Below, piece after piece: positions 1 to 9,391 of a stretch of 64,000 nt of DNA. This DNA comes from Sphingobacterium spiritivorum ATCC 33861 (GTDB taxonomy: Bacteria > Bacteroidota > Bacteroidia > Sphingobacteriales > Sphingobacteriaceae), in NCBI RefSeq assembly GCF_000143765.1, contig NZ_GL379770.1, positions 2,196,903 to 2,260,902 of the forward strand, read 5' to 3'. Under the pieces are notes generated by a model, which saw nothing but the letters and a program-made list of their open reading frames with translations, was not told the DNA's origin and made no database searches. Position 1 is the first letter of the stretch. Every line of letters starts with the position of its first letter. Position numbers and translations under genes: made by a program.

Positions 1-24
1 CTGGACTATCAGGAAGTCGTGATA

Positions 25-82
25 AAAACAAAGCTTATTATCCGGGATTCCTCTGACAAGGGGATAAAATAAGCTTTGTTTT
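25..82 (-). terminator. Terminator of the amino-sugar operon
   Basis: Perfect 15-bp inverted repeat (25-39 pairs with 68-82) immediately beyond the stop codon of the sugar porter gene. The outer ends of the arms are A/T runs, so read on the minus strand the hairpin ends in a U-rich tract. The symmetry means it could also terminate transcription arriving from the left. Confidence 0.7.
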
Positions 83-97
83 AGTAAATAGTTCGCT

Positions 98-1423
98 TTA
101 ACGTTTCCAGCTTTTCAAACGAAAACCATAAAAACTGTAGAATATTAAATAGGCATAACAGGGCAGCAGCACAACATAAGCTTCTTTGAGACCTATTTTA
201 TCTGCAAAAAAACCGTAAAACATAGGCATAATAGCATTACCACAAAGTGCCATCACCAGCAGAGAGGCTCCTATCTTGAGGAATCGACCTAATCCGGATA
301 AAGCCAGTGGCCAGATCCCCGCCCATATCATAGAATTGGCGAACCCGAGCAATACCAGAAACCACACGGAAATATCTGTCTGATATCCCAAAAAGGAAAT
401 ATCTCCGGAAAACAGCATAATCGCCATGGATAAAAGCAGACCCAGTGTCGTACATATGCGCAAGGCTGTGAGCTGACTCAGCACTTTGGGCACCATTATG
501 ATACCCAGAATATAACCGACGATTGTAGCAGTAAGCGTGTAAGACGGGAATGTCTTGGCTTGCGCAAAGGACAATCCCGAATGCTGTCCGTACGCAATAA
601 TACTATCCACAGCTATCACCTGAGAACCTACATGAAAGAAAATAGCAATACTTCCCAGAAGCAAGTGGGGAAACTGCAATATGCTTGTCTTCCCGGAGGT
701 AATCACCCCTTCCCCTTCCTGCTCTTCTTCATCCGTATGAATTTCGGGCAAAGGTGAGAATTTAACCAACAGCCCCAGTGCCACCAGAATACAGGACACT
801 ACAGCATACGGCACGACTACTCTGGCCAGCAAAGTTTCAATAGCCACAGCCTTCTGGTCGGGAGACAATGTAGACAAACTGTCCAACATGTTCTGATCTT
901 CGGGACGCAACACAATAGCCGCAAACAGCAAAGGTGCTATAATACCGGCCAGTTTATTGCTGATCCCCATAATACTAAACCGCTGTGCAGCACGCTCTTT
1001 ATCGCCCAGAATAGTAACATAAGGATTGGCGGCCGTCTGCAAAACAGAAAGTCCGATACCCAGCGTAAAGAGGCCTGTCAAAAACAAAGGATACAGCTGC
1101 ATTTTCCCTGCCGGAACAAAAAAAGCTGCCCCTATAGCCATGACAAAAAAACCAATCATCATTCCCCGTTTAAATCCTACATAGCGCAGCAGATATCCCG
1201 AAGGAACAGACATCAGCAGATAAGCGATATAAAAGGCAAAAGCGACCAGATATGATTCAAAGTGATTCAATGTAAAAGCACCTTTAAAATAAGGTATCAG
1301 TATAGCATTGATCCAGGTTACAAATCCGAAAACAAAGAACAGCAACACAATAATTCCAATGGAAACAGCCTGATCCCGCTTAGAGAGACTGGCAACAGCT
1401 ACGGATTCCTGTTTATTTTTCAT
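98..1423 (-). CDS. FHS-family sugar MFS transporter (probable GlcNAc porter)
   Basis: Inner-membrane sugar:proton symporter of the fucose/glucose/galactose (FHS) branch of the major facilitator superfamily. The 441 residues form about twelve hydrophobic segments; the first contains FGFVTWINAILIPYFK, characteristic of FucP/NagP-type porters, and a charged loop with EEEQEGEG separates the two halves. It is the last gene of the operon and its start overlaps the end of the upstream hexosaminidase gene by 11 bp, indicating translational coupling. The family transports fucose, glucose, galactose or N-acetylglucosamine; GlcNAc is inferred here from nagA and two GH20 genes in the same operon, as in NagP systems. 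Substrate is not proven by sequence. Confidence 0.85.
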   Translation of the reverse strand: MKNKQESVAVASLSKRDQAVSIGIIVLLFFVFGFVTWINAILIPYFKGAFTLNHFESYLVAFAFYIAYLLMSVPSGYLLRYVGFKRGMMIGFFVMAIGAAFFVPAGKMQLYPLFLTGLFTLGIGLSVLQTAANPYVTILGDKERAAQRFSIMGISNKLAGIIAPLLFAAIVLRPEDQNMLDSLSTLSPDQKAVAIETLLARVVVPYAVVSCILVALGLLVKFSPLPEIHTDEEEQEGEGVITSGKTSILQFPHLLLGSIAIFFHVGSQVIAVDSIIAYGQHSGLSFAQAKTFPSYTLTATIVGYILGIIMVPKVLSQLTALRICTTLGLLLSMAIMLFSGDISFLGYQTDISVWFLVLLGFANSMIWAGIWPLALSGLGRFLKIGASLLVMALCGNAIMPMFYGFFADKIGLKEAYVVLLPCYAYLIFYSFYGFRLKSWKR

Positions 1424-3986
1424 GCTGACCCTCCGTTAAATCCGGAGACACAGGCAATCCGCCGCGTCCCTGTTCATCAAAAGCTCTGAACACCATCCCT
1501 TTGGTATAAGCTACAGGCTTGCTGTATACGGGATCCGTATTTTTCGGAACTTCTCCGTTTACCGTATAGCGGATTACAAATCCCGGAAGTTCCATATTGA
1601 CATGCACTTTATTTTCCAGCTGTCTCACTCCTGGTGTTGGAATACGGTATTCTACGCCCAGATGCTGCAATCTTTTTAATTCCTGCTGTCCGACTATGTT
1701 AAAGAAATGTTTTACTTCCTTTTCATACCGAGCCTTTGAGGCTGAAGTTTCACCGTTCTGCTCCCATACGCCGGGTTTCGCCCACGCTCTCTCGCTAAAT
1801 GCAAGCAATCGCGGAAAAAGCATACGCTCCATTTCCTTTTCAGACTTGATCGTTTCCGACCACAGAAGTGCCTGCAATCCTACGATATTGCGTTCTCCTT
1901 CCGGCGTCAGTTTTTCTGCATTTGCCAATACACTTTCGGGCAATGGTCTACCCAGCCAGTCCTGCTTCTGATTACTCAAATAGTGAAACGGCACAAAGCT
2001 GAAAGGTTTTTCCAGATCGATAAAGCCTCCCCAATAAAACCCTTGCTCACCAAAGTGCTTATGGTAAGCCATATCAAAATAAAAATTGCTTACAAAAGAG
2101 AGTTTCACCTTGTATCCTGCGTTCGCCAGACGATAGGCCAAATCTTCATTTCCGCCCAGATTGTTCCAGACATTGAGATGAATACCCTTATCCTTAAATC
2201 CTTTATAAGGAATCCATTTTTTCTTTCCGTCCTGAGTGATCTTTTGCATCCCCACTTCTTCCCAGCCTGAAAGAAGCAACCCTTTGTTCTTCAACATCGT
2301 GTACAGTTTGTCGAAATGACGAAGCCACAGATCTTCTGTAGTTTTTATTGCAGGATCAGTTTGTTTTAATTTAGCAAAAGCCGGCGATCCCTCCCATACA
2401 CCATTCGGCACCTCATCACCTCCAAAATGAATAGTTTCCAGTTCAGCATCAGCCTTTTTATACATAGCGATAACCTCATCTGTCACCTGCTCCAGGAAAG
2501 TATATACCGATGGCATAGACACGTCCATGACATTATCATTCCATTTCTGCACCGAGCGGAATACGGATGAATCTCCGGAAGCCTGCAACAGGAAGGCTTC
2601 AGCCTTGACTTTGTCTCCGCTTTTCAGCAATTTACGGTAGCGGCTGTTCATCGCCTGAATAGCAGCACGTGCATGTCCCGGAGTTTCGATTTCCGGAATC
2701 ACTTTAATATGTCTGCGTTTGGCATATTGCAAGATCTCAATAAAATCGGCCTGGCTGTAATATCCGCTTCCACGTCCCTTGTCAGCAAATGGACCTGATC
2801 CATACGAAGGAGGCAGATTATTGTATTCTTTTCCTTCTTCCCAATGCGCCCTGTGTGCACCCGTTTCAGTCAGTTCGGGAATAGACGGGATTTCCAGTCG
2901 CCAGCCTTCATCGTCATTCAGGTGAAAATGAAAGGTATTCAGTTTATACAGCGCCATTATATCGAGCATCTTAAGAATCTGCTCTTTAGGCTGAAAATTA
3001 CGGGCAACATCCAGCATCAAACTCCGGCTGCCAAATCGTGGCTCATCCGTGACAGTGACCAAAGGCAATACAATTTTGGAATTTACCCCTTTGTTGTAAT
3101 TCGCCGGATCGATTAACAGTTTTAAAGACTGTATACCGTAAAAGATACCTGCATTTGCAGAAGCCTTTACCGTGATTCCTTTCGGGGTAACCTCCAGTTT
3201 ATAAGCCTCAGCCCCCAATCCATCTTCTTTCAGCAACCGGATCTCTTTCGCGCCGGAGGATGTATGGACAGCGGTTTGAGCCGCAATACCAAAGTAGGTT
3301 TTCAGTGTCCCGGACAGCAAATCTGCTTCATTCTGAAAGCCTTTGTCATAAGAAATAAGAAGTTTCTTTTTAAGCGTATACGTTCCTGAATGACGCTCCA
3401 GAGACACAGGCGATGGTAAGATCTGTCCGCGCTGTAATACTTCATTCTGCTGATAACGCAGATTTTTTTCATACAGCATATCTGCATTCATTTCCTTGTC
3501 ACCTGCAACCCTGAAAAAAGCTTTCTCATCTGTTGGCGGCATATAATTCACCGGCCCCAGCGGTTCCAGTTTAGCATTGTCCCATCGAAGATAAAATCCC
3601 TGCGGAGCATCATTATAATTTACTACCCAAGATTTGGAAACCATCGTATAGCTGACCTTCTCCCCCGGCTGCAGTTCTTTTCCTTTGGCATTAGGAAGGA
3701 AATAAAAGTAGTCACCGTTTATATGAACAGCATCTAAGGGCTGTGAAGAATCTATAGGTTCCAGTAAGCGGATAAAATTAAAATACAATCGCCAGCCTTT
3801 CCACGGAAAGGGTTTGTCACTTGTATTTTGAAGGGTCAATATGGATAATGCCTGTTCTTTGCCGTCATAATTGTTCATCAGTGGCTGCCAGCTCACAGAC
3901 AAGGGATAGTTATTTTCCGTTTGTCCTTTGACAGTATGCACCGTCAGCATCAGGAAACAGGCTATAAAGAATAATTTCGTTTTCAT
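1413..3986 (-). CDS. Beta-N-acetylhexosaminidase, GH20, chitobiase-like multidomain
   Basis: Exported enzyme releasing terminal beta-linked GlcNAc (or GalNAc) from oligosaccharides. 857 residues: signal peptide (about 1-21), chitobiase-type N-terminal carbohydrate-binding domain (about 25-155), GH20b domain (about 185-310), GH20 catalytic barrel (about 320-740) and a C-terminal chitobiase-type domain (about 780-850). The catalytic pair is D524-E525 in HFGGDEVPNG; the Asp assists substrate-acetamido catalysis and the Glu is the acid/base. FHFHLNDDEGWRLE is the usual GH20 signature. The gene lies 10 bp downstream of a second GH20 gene and overlaps the transporter gene. Probably periplasmic or outer-membrane associated, feeding GlcNAc to the porter. 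Chitobiose versus glycan-derived substrate cannot be decided. Confidence 0.93.
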   Translation of the reverse strand: MKTKLFFIACFLMLTVHTVKGQTENNYPLSVSWQPLMNNYDGKEQALSILTLQNTSDKPFPWKGWRLYFNFIRLLEPIDSSQPLDAVHINGDYFYFLPNAKGKELQPGEKVSYTMVSKSWVVNYNDAPQGFYLRWDNAKLEPLGPVNYMPPTDEKAFFRVAGDKEMNADMLYEKNLRYQQNEVLQRGQILPSPVSLERHSGTYTLKKKLLISYDKGFQNEADLLSGTLKTYFGIAAQTAVHTSSGAKEIRLLKEDGLGAEAYKLEVTPKGITVKASANAGIFYGIQSLKLLIDPANYNKGVNSKIVLPLVTVTDEPRFGSRSLMLDVARNFQPKEQILKMLDIMALYKLNTFHFHLNDDEGWRLEIPSIPELTETGAHRAHWEEGKEYNNLPPSYGSGPFADKGRGSGYYSQADFIEILQYAKRRHIKVIPEIETPGHARAAIQAMNSRYRKLLKSGDKVKAEAFLLQASGDSSVFRSVQKWNDNVMDVSMPSVYTFLEQVTDEVIAMYKKADAELETIHFGGDEVPNGVWEGSPAFAKLKQTDPAIKTTEDLWLRHFDKLYTMLKNKGLLLSGWEEVGMQKITQDGKKKWIPYKGFKDKGIHLNVWNNLGGNEDLAYRLANAGYKVKLSFVSNFYFDMAYHKHFGEQGFYWGGFIDLEKPFSFVPFHYLSNQKQDWLGRPLPESVLANAEKLTPEGERNIVGLQALLWSETIKSEKEMERMLFPRLLAFSERAWAKPGVWEQNGETSASKARYEKEVKHFFNIVGQQELKRLQHLGVEYRIPTPGVRQLENKVHVNMELPGFVIRYTVNGEVPKNTDPVYSKPVAYTKGMVFRAFDEQGRGGLPVSPDLTEGQHEK

Positions 3987-3996
3987 AATTCTTGTT

Positions 3997-5535
3997 TTAA
4001 TTCTTACCCAATCGGTTTAATCGTGCTTCCAGCAATCTGATTTTACTGTTACGCAGTTCATTTTCCTGCTGTATCTCTGTCGTGTACATAAAATCAGCAT
4101 TTAGTTTTTTAAATGACTTATCAAGCTTTTCATCCCGAAGCAATTTTAATTCAGCTTTCAGACGCCCCATACTGTTTCGATCGAAATCCGGATTGTTCAG
4201 TGCCATTTCTATGTCCATGTATCGCAGATAGCGTTGCCTGATCTGCGCCATCAGGATATAATGTGCAAATTCATTCTTGTTCTTTTTTGGCGAAAGCGAT
4301 TGCAACTCTTGTAAAATCCAATCCGAACTGTCTTTCATTTGCGAGATCGAAACTGCCTGTGAACTGATAACGCCCTGATTTATTTCATAAGGATTTGCAC
4401 GAAGCGCATTCCAGAATCTATCTGTTTCTTTCTCCCCGAATCCATAGTGATTTGTTGCGTATTGCTGTATAAAACCTTTGATATCGAGGGGTTGCTGTGT
4501 ACGTAAAGCCGTGAAATAACCCTCAATCAGCATATTAAATCCGGATAAGGGATACACCCGGCGTATAGGATACAAGTCAACAAGATCTTTGGGACTCTCC
4601 CAAGTACTACCGTATAGCCCCGAGGTTGACCAGGAGGTCATGATCATACCTTTGTAGCCAAACTGTCTTGCCAACGGAATGAAATCGTGTATATTTTTAA
4701 AATGTTTTTCCCACTGTGTCAGAAAATAGTTGTCCGGATGGCTGCGCAATGAAGGTGCTCCCCAGATTTCATAACCTGAATGCAACAGGTTACTGTGCTT
4801 ACCAAACATATCCACATCCCAGCCGTAGTTCCAATCTATGAAAACAGTTTCCTTAGGAATGCCTTGCAGTGCATCCGGATATTTCATGGCTATATCCGCC
4901 CATACTACAGGTTTCTTACCCAGGTCTACGACCAGCTGACAGAGCAGCTTAATATAATCGCCGTACAACCGTCCCTTTCCAACCGCAGCCACCTTAGCCT
5001 GTGATTCTTTAGAATGCCCCAGCAGATACGTTTCATCTCCTCCGATATGGATGTATTCTGATTTGTGTGTGCTGATCAGATCTTTGTACAGATCGGTAAA
5101 AAGTGCTTTTGCTTCCTTCTCTTTCAGCGGATTGATTTGCGAATAGTCTTTCTGATCTTCACGCAGATCTTTGTAGCGGTAATGACGAAGGATATACTCC
5201 ACGTGTCCGAAACTTTGCTGTAAAGGGATTACATCAATTCCCATATTCTCGCAATAGTCTACAAATTCACGTACTTCTTCCCGTGTATAGGCAAACTGAT
5301 TGGGAATCAACGGGTGATTCTCAAATGGATAGGTAGCTTCCCATTCCATGATCAGGGTATTGACACCTCCGTCGTGTAACTGTCTGGCAAATTTTTTCAG
5401 TGCCGGCATTTTCATAACCTGCACCCGCAGGTCAAGGTGAAAACCCCGAACGGTAAAATCCGGATCAATCTTATCTGCAAAAGAGAGCAGCTGACTTATG
5501 ATTAAGAGGGTGAAAATTAATATGTACTTTTTCAT
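3997..5535 (-). CDS. Second GH20 beta-N-acetylhexosaminidase-like protein
   Basis: 512-residue exported GH20-type glycosidase with an N-terminal signal sequence ending near FADKI. The catalytic-pair motif HIGGDETYLLG places Asp167-Glu168, and GFHLDLRVQ with the LIMEWEATYP segment marks the start of the barrel. Unlike its neighbour it lacks the chitobiase N- and C-terminal domains and has a long helical C-terminal tail. It lies 42 bp after the regulator gene and 10 bp before the larger hexosaminidase, all on one strand. Two GH20 enzymes of different architecture in one operon suggest division of labour by linkage or chain position; this is inference. A different beta-hexosaminide or GlcNAc-asparagine-like substrate is possible. 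Confidence 0.88.
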   Translation of the reverse strand: MKKYILIFTLLIISQLLSFADKIDPDFTVRGFHLDLRVQVMKMPALKKFARQLHDGGVNTLIMEWEATYPFENHPLIPNQFAYTREEVREFVDYCENMGIDVIPLQQSFGHVEYILRHYRYKDLREDQKDYSQINPLKEKEAKALFTDLYKDLISTHKSEYIHIGGDETYLLGHSKESQAKVAAVGKGRLYGDYIKLLCQLVVDLGKKPVVWADIAMKYPDALQGIPKETVFIDWNYGWDVDMFGKHSNLLHSGYEIWGAPSLRSHPDNYFLTQWEKHFKNIHDFIPLARQFGYKGMIMTSWSTSGLYGSTWESPKDLVDLYPIRRVYPLSGFNMLIEGYFTALRTQQPLDIKGFIQQYATNHYGFGEKETDRFWNALRANPYEINQGVISSQAVSISQMKDSSDWILQELQSLSPKKNKNEFAHYILMAQIRQRYLRYMDIEMALNNPDFDRNSMGRLKAELKLLRDEKLDKSFKKLNADFMYTTEIQQENELRNSKIRLLEARLNRLGKN

Positions 5536-5577
5536 AGTAATACGTTTATTCGTTTATAGCATTAGTGCTGGCTGATT

Positions 5578-6636
5578 TTAATTTTCGTAGTAGCGGTAAT
5601 TTTCTTTACTGATGATATCAATAGGCATATAGTTTATTTTCTGCGGTTCCTGCTGGGCTTCCAGCAATTGAAACAGAGACATCACCGATTTATATCCCTG
5701 CGCTACAGGTTTGTGACACAGCAAAAAGTCTATAATACCTTTTTCCAGATAAGCGATATTGTCCGGCAGATAATCAAAGCCGATCAGACATATTCCTGCT
5801 ACCTGCTGCTCTTCAATAAAACGGGCTACAGATGCAACTCTGGAGTTGGTCACAAAGAGCACCTGTATGGTCGTATTTTTTAATTGTTCTGCCAGCGCCT
5901 GTTCTATTGCGCTATAGGTAGTATCGCGGATAACCAGCTTATGTAATTTCTGCTTCATGCCGTTATCCTGCATATACTGCAACAGCCCCTCTTCCTTACG
6001 CAAAAGGTGATGCTGCATTTCCATTTCCCTGGAAATATGGACTAGCAGTATTTCATCCGCGGGATTGCTGATATAATTTATCAGCTGAGCAGACATACAT
6101 CCACTCTGGAAAAGATCCGGACCAAAGTAAGCTGCACTATCCGAACCCGGAATATCGGAATTGATAAATACATACGGAATCTTGTTTTCGTCACAATGTT
6201 GCAACAGGGGTTGCGCTTCCTGATGAAACATAGGTGCCAACACCAGGGCATCAAAGTCTTCCTCCAACAACTGCATCGCCAACGGAATAAAACTGTGCCT
6301 GTCATTCTGATCAAACAACAACACATCGAGTGTAAAACTGTACCGCTGAATCTCGCTGCCAGCCGTGCGGACTCCCTCAAGCGGAGCTTTCCAATACGCT
6401 GATTCGGGAGATGCAGAGGGTATCAGTACAACGATGCGACGGGCTTTGCGACTCGCAAGGGCACGTGCGATCATATTGGGTTGATAGTCATGCTCCTGCA
6501 GAACTGCCAGCACCCGTTCTTTGGTTTTGGCTGCGACTCCCGGACGATCATGCAATACCCTGTCAATGGTACCGATAGAAACATTCGCCAGCTTCGCCAG
6601 TTCCTTAATACCTACCAGACTATTATCTTTTTTCAT
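5578..6636 (-). CDS. LacI-family transcriptional regulator of the amino-sugar operon
   Basis: 352-residue LacI/GalR-type DNA-binding protein. The helix-turn-helix is near residues 8-27 (IKELAKLANVSIGTIDRVLH) and the hinge helix contains NMIARALASRKARR; the remainder is a type I periplasmic-binding-protein-like sensor domain. It sits inside the operon between nagA and the GH20 genes, so it most likely senses GlcNAc or a phosphorylated derivative and controls the operon, including itself. The candidate operator is the imperfect palindrome at 8017-8034 over the nagA promoter. Effector and repressor-versus-activator mode are not visible in the sequence. Confidence 0.88.
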   Translation of the reverse strand: MKKDNSLVGIKELAKLANVSIGTIDRVLHDRPGVAAKTKERVLAVLQEHDYQPNMIARALASRKARRIVVLIPSASPESAYWKAPLEGVRTAGSEIQRYSFTLDVLLFDQNDRHSFIPLAMQLLEEDFDALVLAPMFHQEAQPLLQHCDENKIPYVFINSDIPGSDSAAYFGPDLFQSGCMSAQLINYISNPADEILLVHISREMEMQHHLLRKEEGLLQYMQDNGMKQKLHKLVIRDTTYSAIEQALAEQLKNTTIQVLFVTNSRVASVARFIEEQQVAGICLIGFDYLPDNIAYLEKGIIDFLLCHKPVAQGYKSVMSLFQLLEAQQEPQKINYMPIDIISKENYRYYEN

Positions 6637-6790
6637 TTGTTTATAATTTGTTTTTATCAGCTGTCTCTCAGAGACAACTGACTATTCAACGGACGCAGAC
6701 AGTTTGTGTATTTAGCAATCCACAAGTCTTTAGCCTCTCCTTTATGCCTGCAAAATCATGCTTTGGCTATTGATATCAATACTTTCTGAA

Positions 6791-7990
6791 CTATGTGGTC
6801 GTCAGACGATCATATCTGATCTCCCCTTCCACTATCGTCATGTACACTTCTATATCCTGATCAAATACAACGAGATCAGCATCTTTACCTGTTTCCAAAC
6901 TTCCCTTTCTATCCTGTACTCCCAGAATACGTGCAGGTACCCCTGTGAGCATAGAAACCACTTCCTGAAGCGGTATTCCGGCAAGGTCTCTGTAGTTTCT
7001 GACCAGTTGGTTACAGGTCGCCACACTTCCTGCAAATGCGGATCTGTCCGGCAACTTGGCTACGCCTCCTTCTACCAGCACGGGCAATCCGTCCTTCACA
7101 CGTCCTAATACACTAGGTCCTTCGGGCATAGCTGCAGCACGCATCGCATCTGTTACCAATGCAATACGAGTGGGACCTTTGATCTTGTAAATTAATTTTA
7201 ACAGCGGAGCAGGAACATGGATACCGTCTGCAATAATCTCTACGTCCATACCGTCTAAATAATATCCGGCTTCTATCACGCCTGCATAGCGTTTTGCATT
7301 TTTACGCACAATGGTAGACATGGCTGAATAAAAATGAGTCGCCAGGCGATAACCATGTTCATAGCCTACCACGACTTCCTCAAACAGTGCATCTGTGTGT
7401 GCCAGCGATGGAATAACACCTCTGGACTGCAGGTAATCTCCAAAAGCCAGTGCACCGGAAAGTTCAGGAGCAGCGCTCCAGCGTGTAATATGCGGACTGT
7501 AATCCAGTATAGAGCTGTATTCCTTTACATCCGGATTCCGGATATATTTGGGATCCTGTGCTCCCCGCTGATTCATGGCCAGGTAAGGACCTTCCAGATG
7601 TAAACCTAACCAGGCAGCACCTCTTTTATTCTGAGGAAGAGCTGCTGCATATGTATCTAACACCGCATATAGATTTTCACGGTCTGCTGTTAAAGTTGTC
7701 GGACACATGGCTGTGGTACCATAGCGGACATGCGTTTCGGAAACACCTAAAAATGCCTCTATTGTTGCATCCATAAAATCGTATCCGCCACCACCGTGAA
7801 CATGCATATCGATAAAACCCGGTGCGACATAGCGCCCTTTCAGATCGATGGTTTTTACCGTATCATCCTGCATTTCGGGCGTGCCCTGACCAATACCTGC
7901 AATGCGATTATCTTCCACATACACATATCCGTTTTCAAGGAGTGAAGCAGGTAAAACAAGAATACAATTATGTAAAAGTAGTTTGGTCAT
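6791..7990 (-). CDS. nagA: N-acetylglucosamine-6-phosphate deacetylase
   Basis: Cytoplasmic amidohydrolase converting GlcNAc-6-phosphate to glucosamine-6-phosphate and acetate, the first committed step of GlcNAc catabolism. 399 residues, close to the family norm. Metal and active-site motifs are visible: H63 and H65 in DMHVHGGGG, HLEGPYL (metal-binding Glu), the His of SLAHTDA, THFYSAMS, and the catalytic Asp of LVTDAM. It is the first gene of the operon, preceded by a promoter and a candidate LacI-type operator. No glucosamine-6-phosphate deaminase gene is present in the window, so that step is presumably encoded elsewhere. Confidence 0.95.
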   Translation of the reverse strand: MTKLLLHNCILVLPASLLENGYVYVEDNRIAGIGQGTPEMQDDTVKTIDLKGRYVAPGFIDMHVHGGGGYDFMDATIEAFLGVSETHVRYGTTAMCPTTLTADRENLYAVLDTYAAALPQNKRGAAWLGLHLEGPYLAMNQRGAQDPKYIRNPDVKEYSSILDYSPHITRWSAAPELSGALAFGDYLQSRGVIPSLAHTDALFEEVVVGYEHGYRLATHFYSAMSTIVRKNAKRYAGVIEAGYYLDGMDVEIIADGIHVPAPLLKLIYKIKGPTRIALVTDAMRAAAMPEGPSVLGRVKDGLPVLVEGGVAKLPDRSAFAGSVATCNQLVRNYRDLAGIPLQEVVSMLTGVPARILGVQDRKGSLETGKDADLVVFDQDIEVYMTIVEGEIRYDRLTTT

Positions 7991-8016
7991 GGTCGCTATA
8001 ATTTAGCTTTATTGCA

Positions 8017-8034
8017 ATTGTTAACGTACACAAT
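8017..8034 (-). promoter_or_regulatory. Candidate LacI-type operator over the nagA promoter
   Basis: The 18-bp sequence attgttaacgtacacaat is a palindrome centred on a CG with 7 of 9 half-site positions matching, typical of LacI/GalR operators. It overlaps the -7 element of the promoter at 8031-8061. No second copy was noticed in the window. Confidence 0.5.
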
Positions 8035-8061
8035 AATAACAAAAATGTTTTTATGAACAAA
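8031..8061 (-). promoter_or_regulatory. Bacteroidota-type promoter of the nagA operon
   Basis: On the minus strand TTTG (8058-8061) is followed by exactly 19 nt and TATTATTG (8031-8038), one mismatch from the TAnnTTTG consensus. The start site would fall near 8024, about 35 nt before the nagA start. Confidence 0.55.
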
Positions 8062-8212
8062 TTTTTAACGCTTATTTTTTATTTACCACACCTCTGGAAA
8101 ATAGTAACAGACCTGTATCCGAAAACTGATTTTTCTTTGATAAGCAACCTGTACAGGCACTTTTTTGCGATTGAAAATCAATCCCGATTTACTTCCGCAT
8201 AAGCACAAAAAA

Positions 8213-8245
8213 AAGCACAGTAAAAGATGATCTTTTACTGTGCTT
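8213..8245 (-). terminator. Terminator of the phytase operon
   Basis: Perfect 15-bp inverted repeat (8213-8227 with 8231-8245, 3-nt loop). Read on the minus strand it is followed by eight T residues, a standard intrinsic terminator 39 bp after the phytase stop codon. Confidence 0.85.
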
Positions 8246-8283
8246 CTGTTATTTTCAAGTCCCTTCCTGAAAAGCTTGTGAAC

Positions 8284-9372
8284 TTATTTTTTAATTTTCA
8301 GTTCTTTGCCGGCTATATCTTCCCATCTGTAAAAATGAAATGTCTTGTCATCACTCATCGCTACAAACAATCCGTTTTTGAACGTATCATTCAGCGGTAC
8401 ATTCACCACATCAGAACCATCACTCTGACGTGCCGCTACTGGTACTGTTTTGAGTAACTGATGGGCATATGGATTTCCTTTTGTTCCTTCACGGCTAAAG
8501 ATCTGAAAACGATTTGCTCCCTGGTCAGATACCAGAATATAGCCGGTACTGTCTGTCAGTTTATAAATCGATATCCCTTCATGATCCTCAGCAAATCCAC
8601 TTGTTGCAAATAGAGCAAGCTGCTTGTTTCCTTTTTCCGGATCAGCGTAATACTGACGCACCCCTGTCTGCTCATCCGAGTAGTAGACGTAGCCCAGTTC
8701 ATTATCTACAGCTATCGCTTCGATTTCTTTTTTACCCGAATATTCGCCAAACTTACGTACCAGCGTTGCTTTCACCTGTCCCTGACCATTGTCTTCCAGC
8801 AGGTATTGCCACAGATATCCATCCTTAGGACCGTTTTTACGACCTACGATCGCATACATTTTACCTGTCGGTGCGGTATAAATAGCGATTCCCATCAGGT
8901 CTCGGTAATCCGTCCCTGTCTCTCCTTCGAATACCGGAATACCGCCGTTGTCCACTGCTTTCATATCCGGCAGTGAGAAGATTCGCAGCTTGTGCGTAAA
9001 ACGTTCGGTCGTGATTGCAATATCCGTTGGTTTACCATTCAGCATCAATCCATAGGCCAGGTCTACATTGTTAGGACGCTTTAAGTTGCGAACCACCTTA
9101 TCTTTCACAATCTTTCCCTGCAGGTCGAATACATAGAGCGCACCGTTTTCATCCTTATCTGTACCCAGTACCAGGCTTTTTGAAGGATCTTCTTTATTGA
9201 TCCAGATGGCAGGATCATCCGAATCAAATTGTACAGCTTCGGAGATCACGGCAGGTTGTACTTCTGAACTATCTGTGCTGCCTGTACGCTGTTTCCCGGG
9301 TTGCTGACAGGCATACTGACTCATAAGTGCCAGTGCCAGTACAGCCAAATTTATCTTTTGTAGTTTGTTCAT
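8284..9372 (-). CDS. Beta-propeller phytase lipoprotein
   Basis: Secreted phytase of the beta-propeller type, a calcium-dependent enzyme removing phosphate from inositol hexakisphosphate. 362 residues; a lipobox ends at Cys22 (LMSQYAC), so it is probably anchored to the cell surface or periplasmic membrane. Recognisable blades include DSDDPAIWIN near the start, RPNNVDLAYG, ERFTHKLRIF, DYRDLMGIAIY and EDHEGISIY, all family landmarks; the acidic clusters are those that bind calcium and phosphate. It is the last gene of a three-gene operon behind a TonB receptor and a beta-helix lipoprotein and ends at a strong terminator. Together these look like an organic-phosphate scavenging unit. Confidence 0.9.
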   Translation of the reverse strand: MNKLQKINLAVLALALMSQYACQQPGKQRTGSTDSSEVQPAVISEAVQFDSDDPAIWINKEDPSKSLVLGTDKDENGALYVFDLQGKIVKDKVVRNLKRPNNVDLAYGLMLNGKPTDIAITTERFTHKLRIFSLPDMKAVDNGGIPVFEGETGTDYRDLMGIAIYTAPTGKMYAIVGRKNGPKDGYLWQYLLEDNGQGQVKATLVRKFGEYSGKKEIEAIAVDNELGYVYYSDEQTGVRQYYADPEKGNKQLALFATSGFAEDHEGISIYKLTDSTGYILVSDQGANRFQIFSREGTKGNPYAHQLLKTVPVAARQSDGSDVVNVPLNDTFKNGLFVAMSDDKTFHFYRWEDIAGKELKIKK

Positions 9373-9391
9373 GATGTTGTTTATATCTCTG

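Noticed and set aside
6081..6380. Open frame within the LacI gene in another frame
   Set aside because: Arg/Cys/Trp-rich translation typical of an out-of-frame shadow; the LacI frame has intact family motifs throughout.
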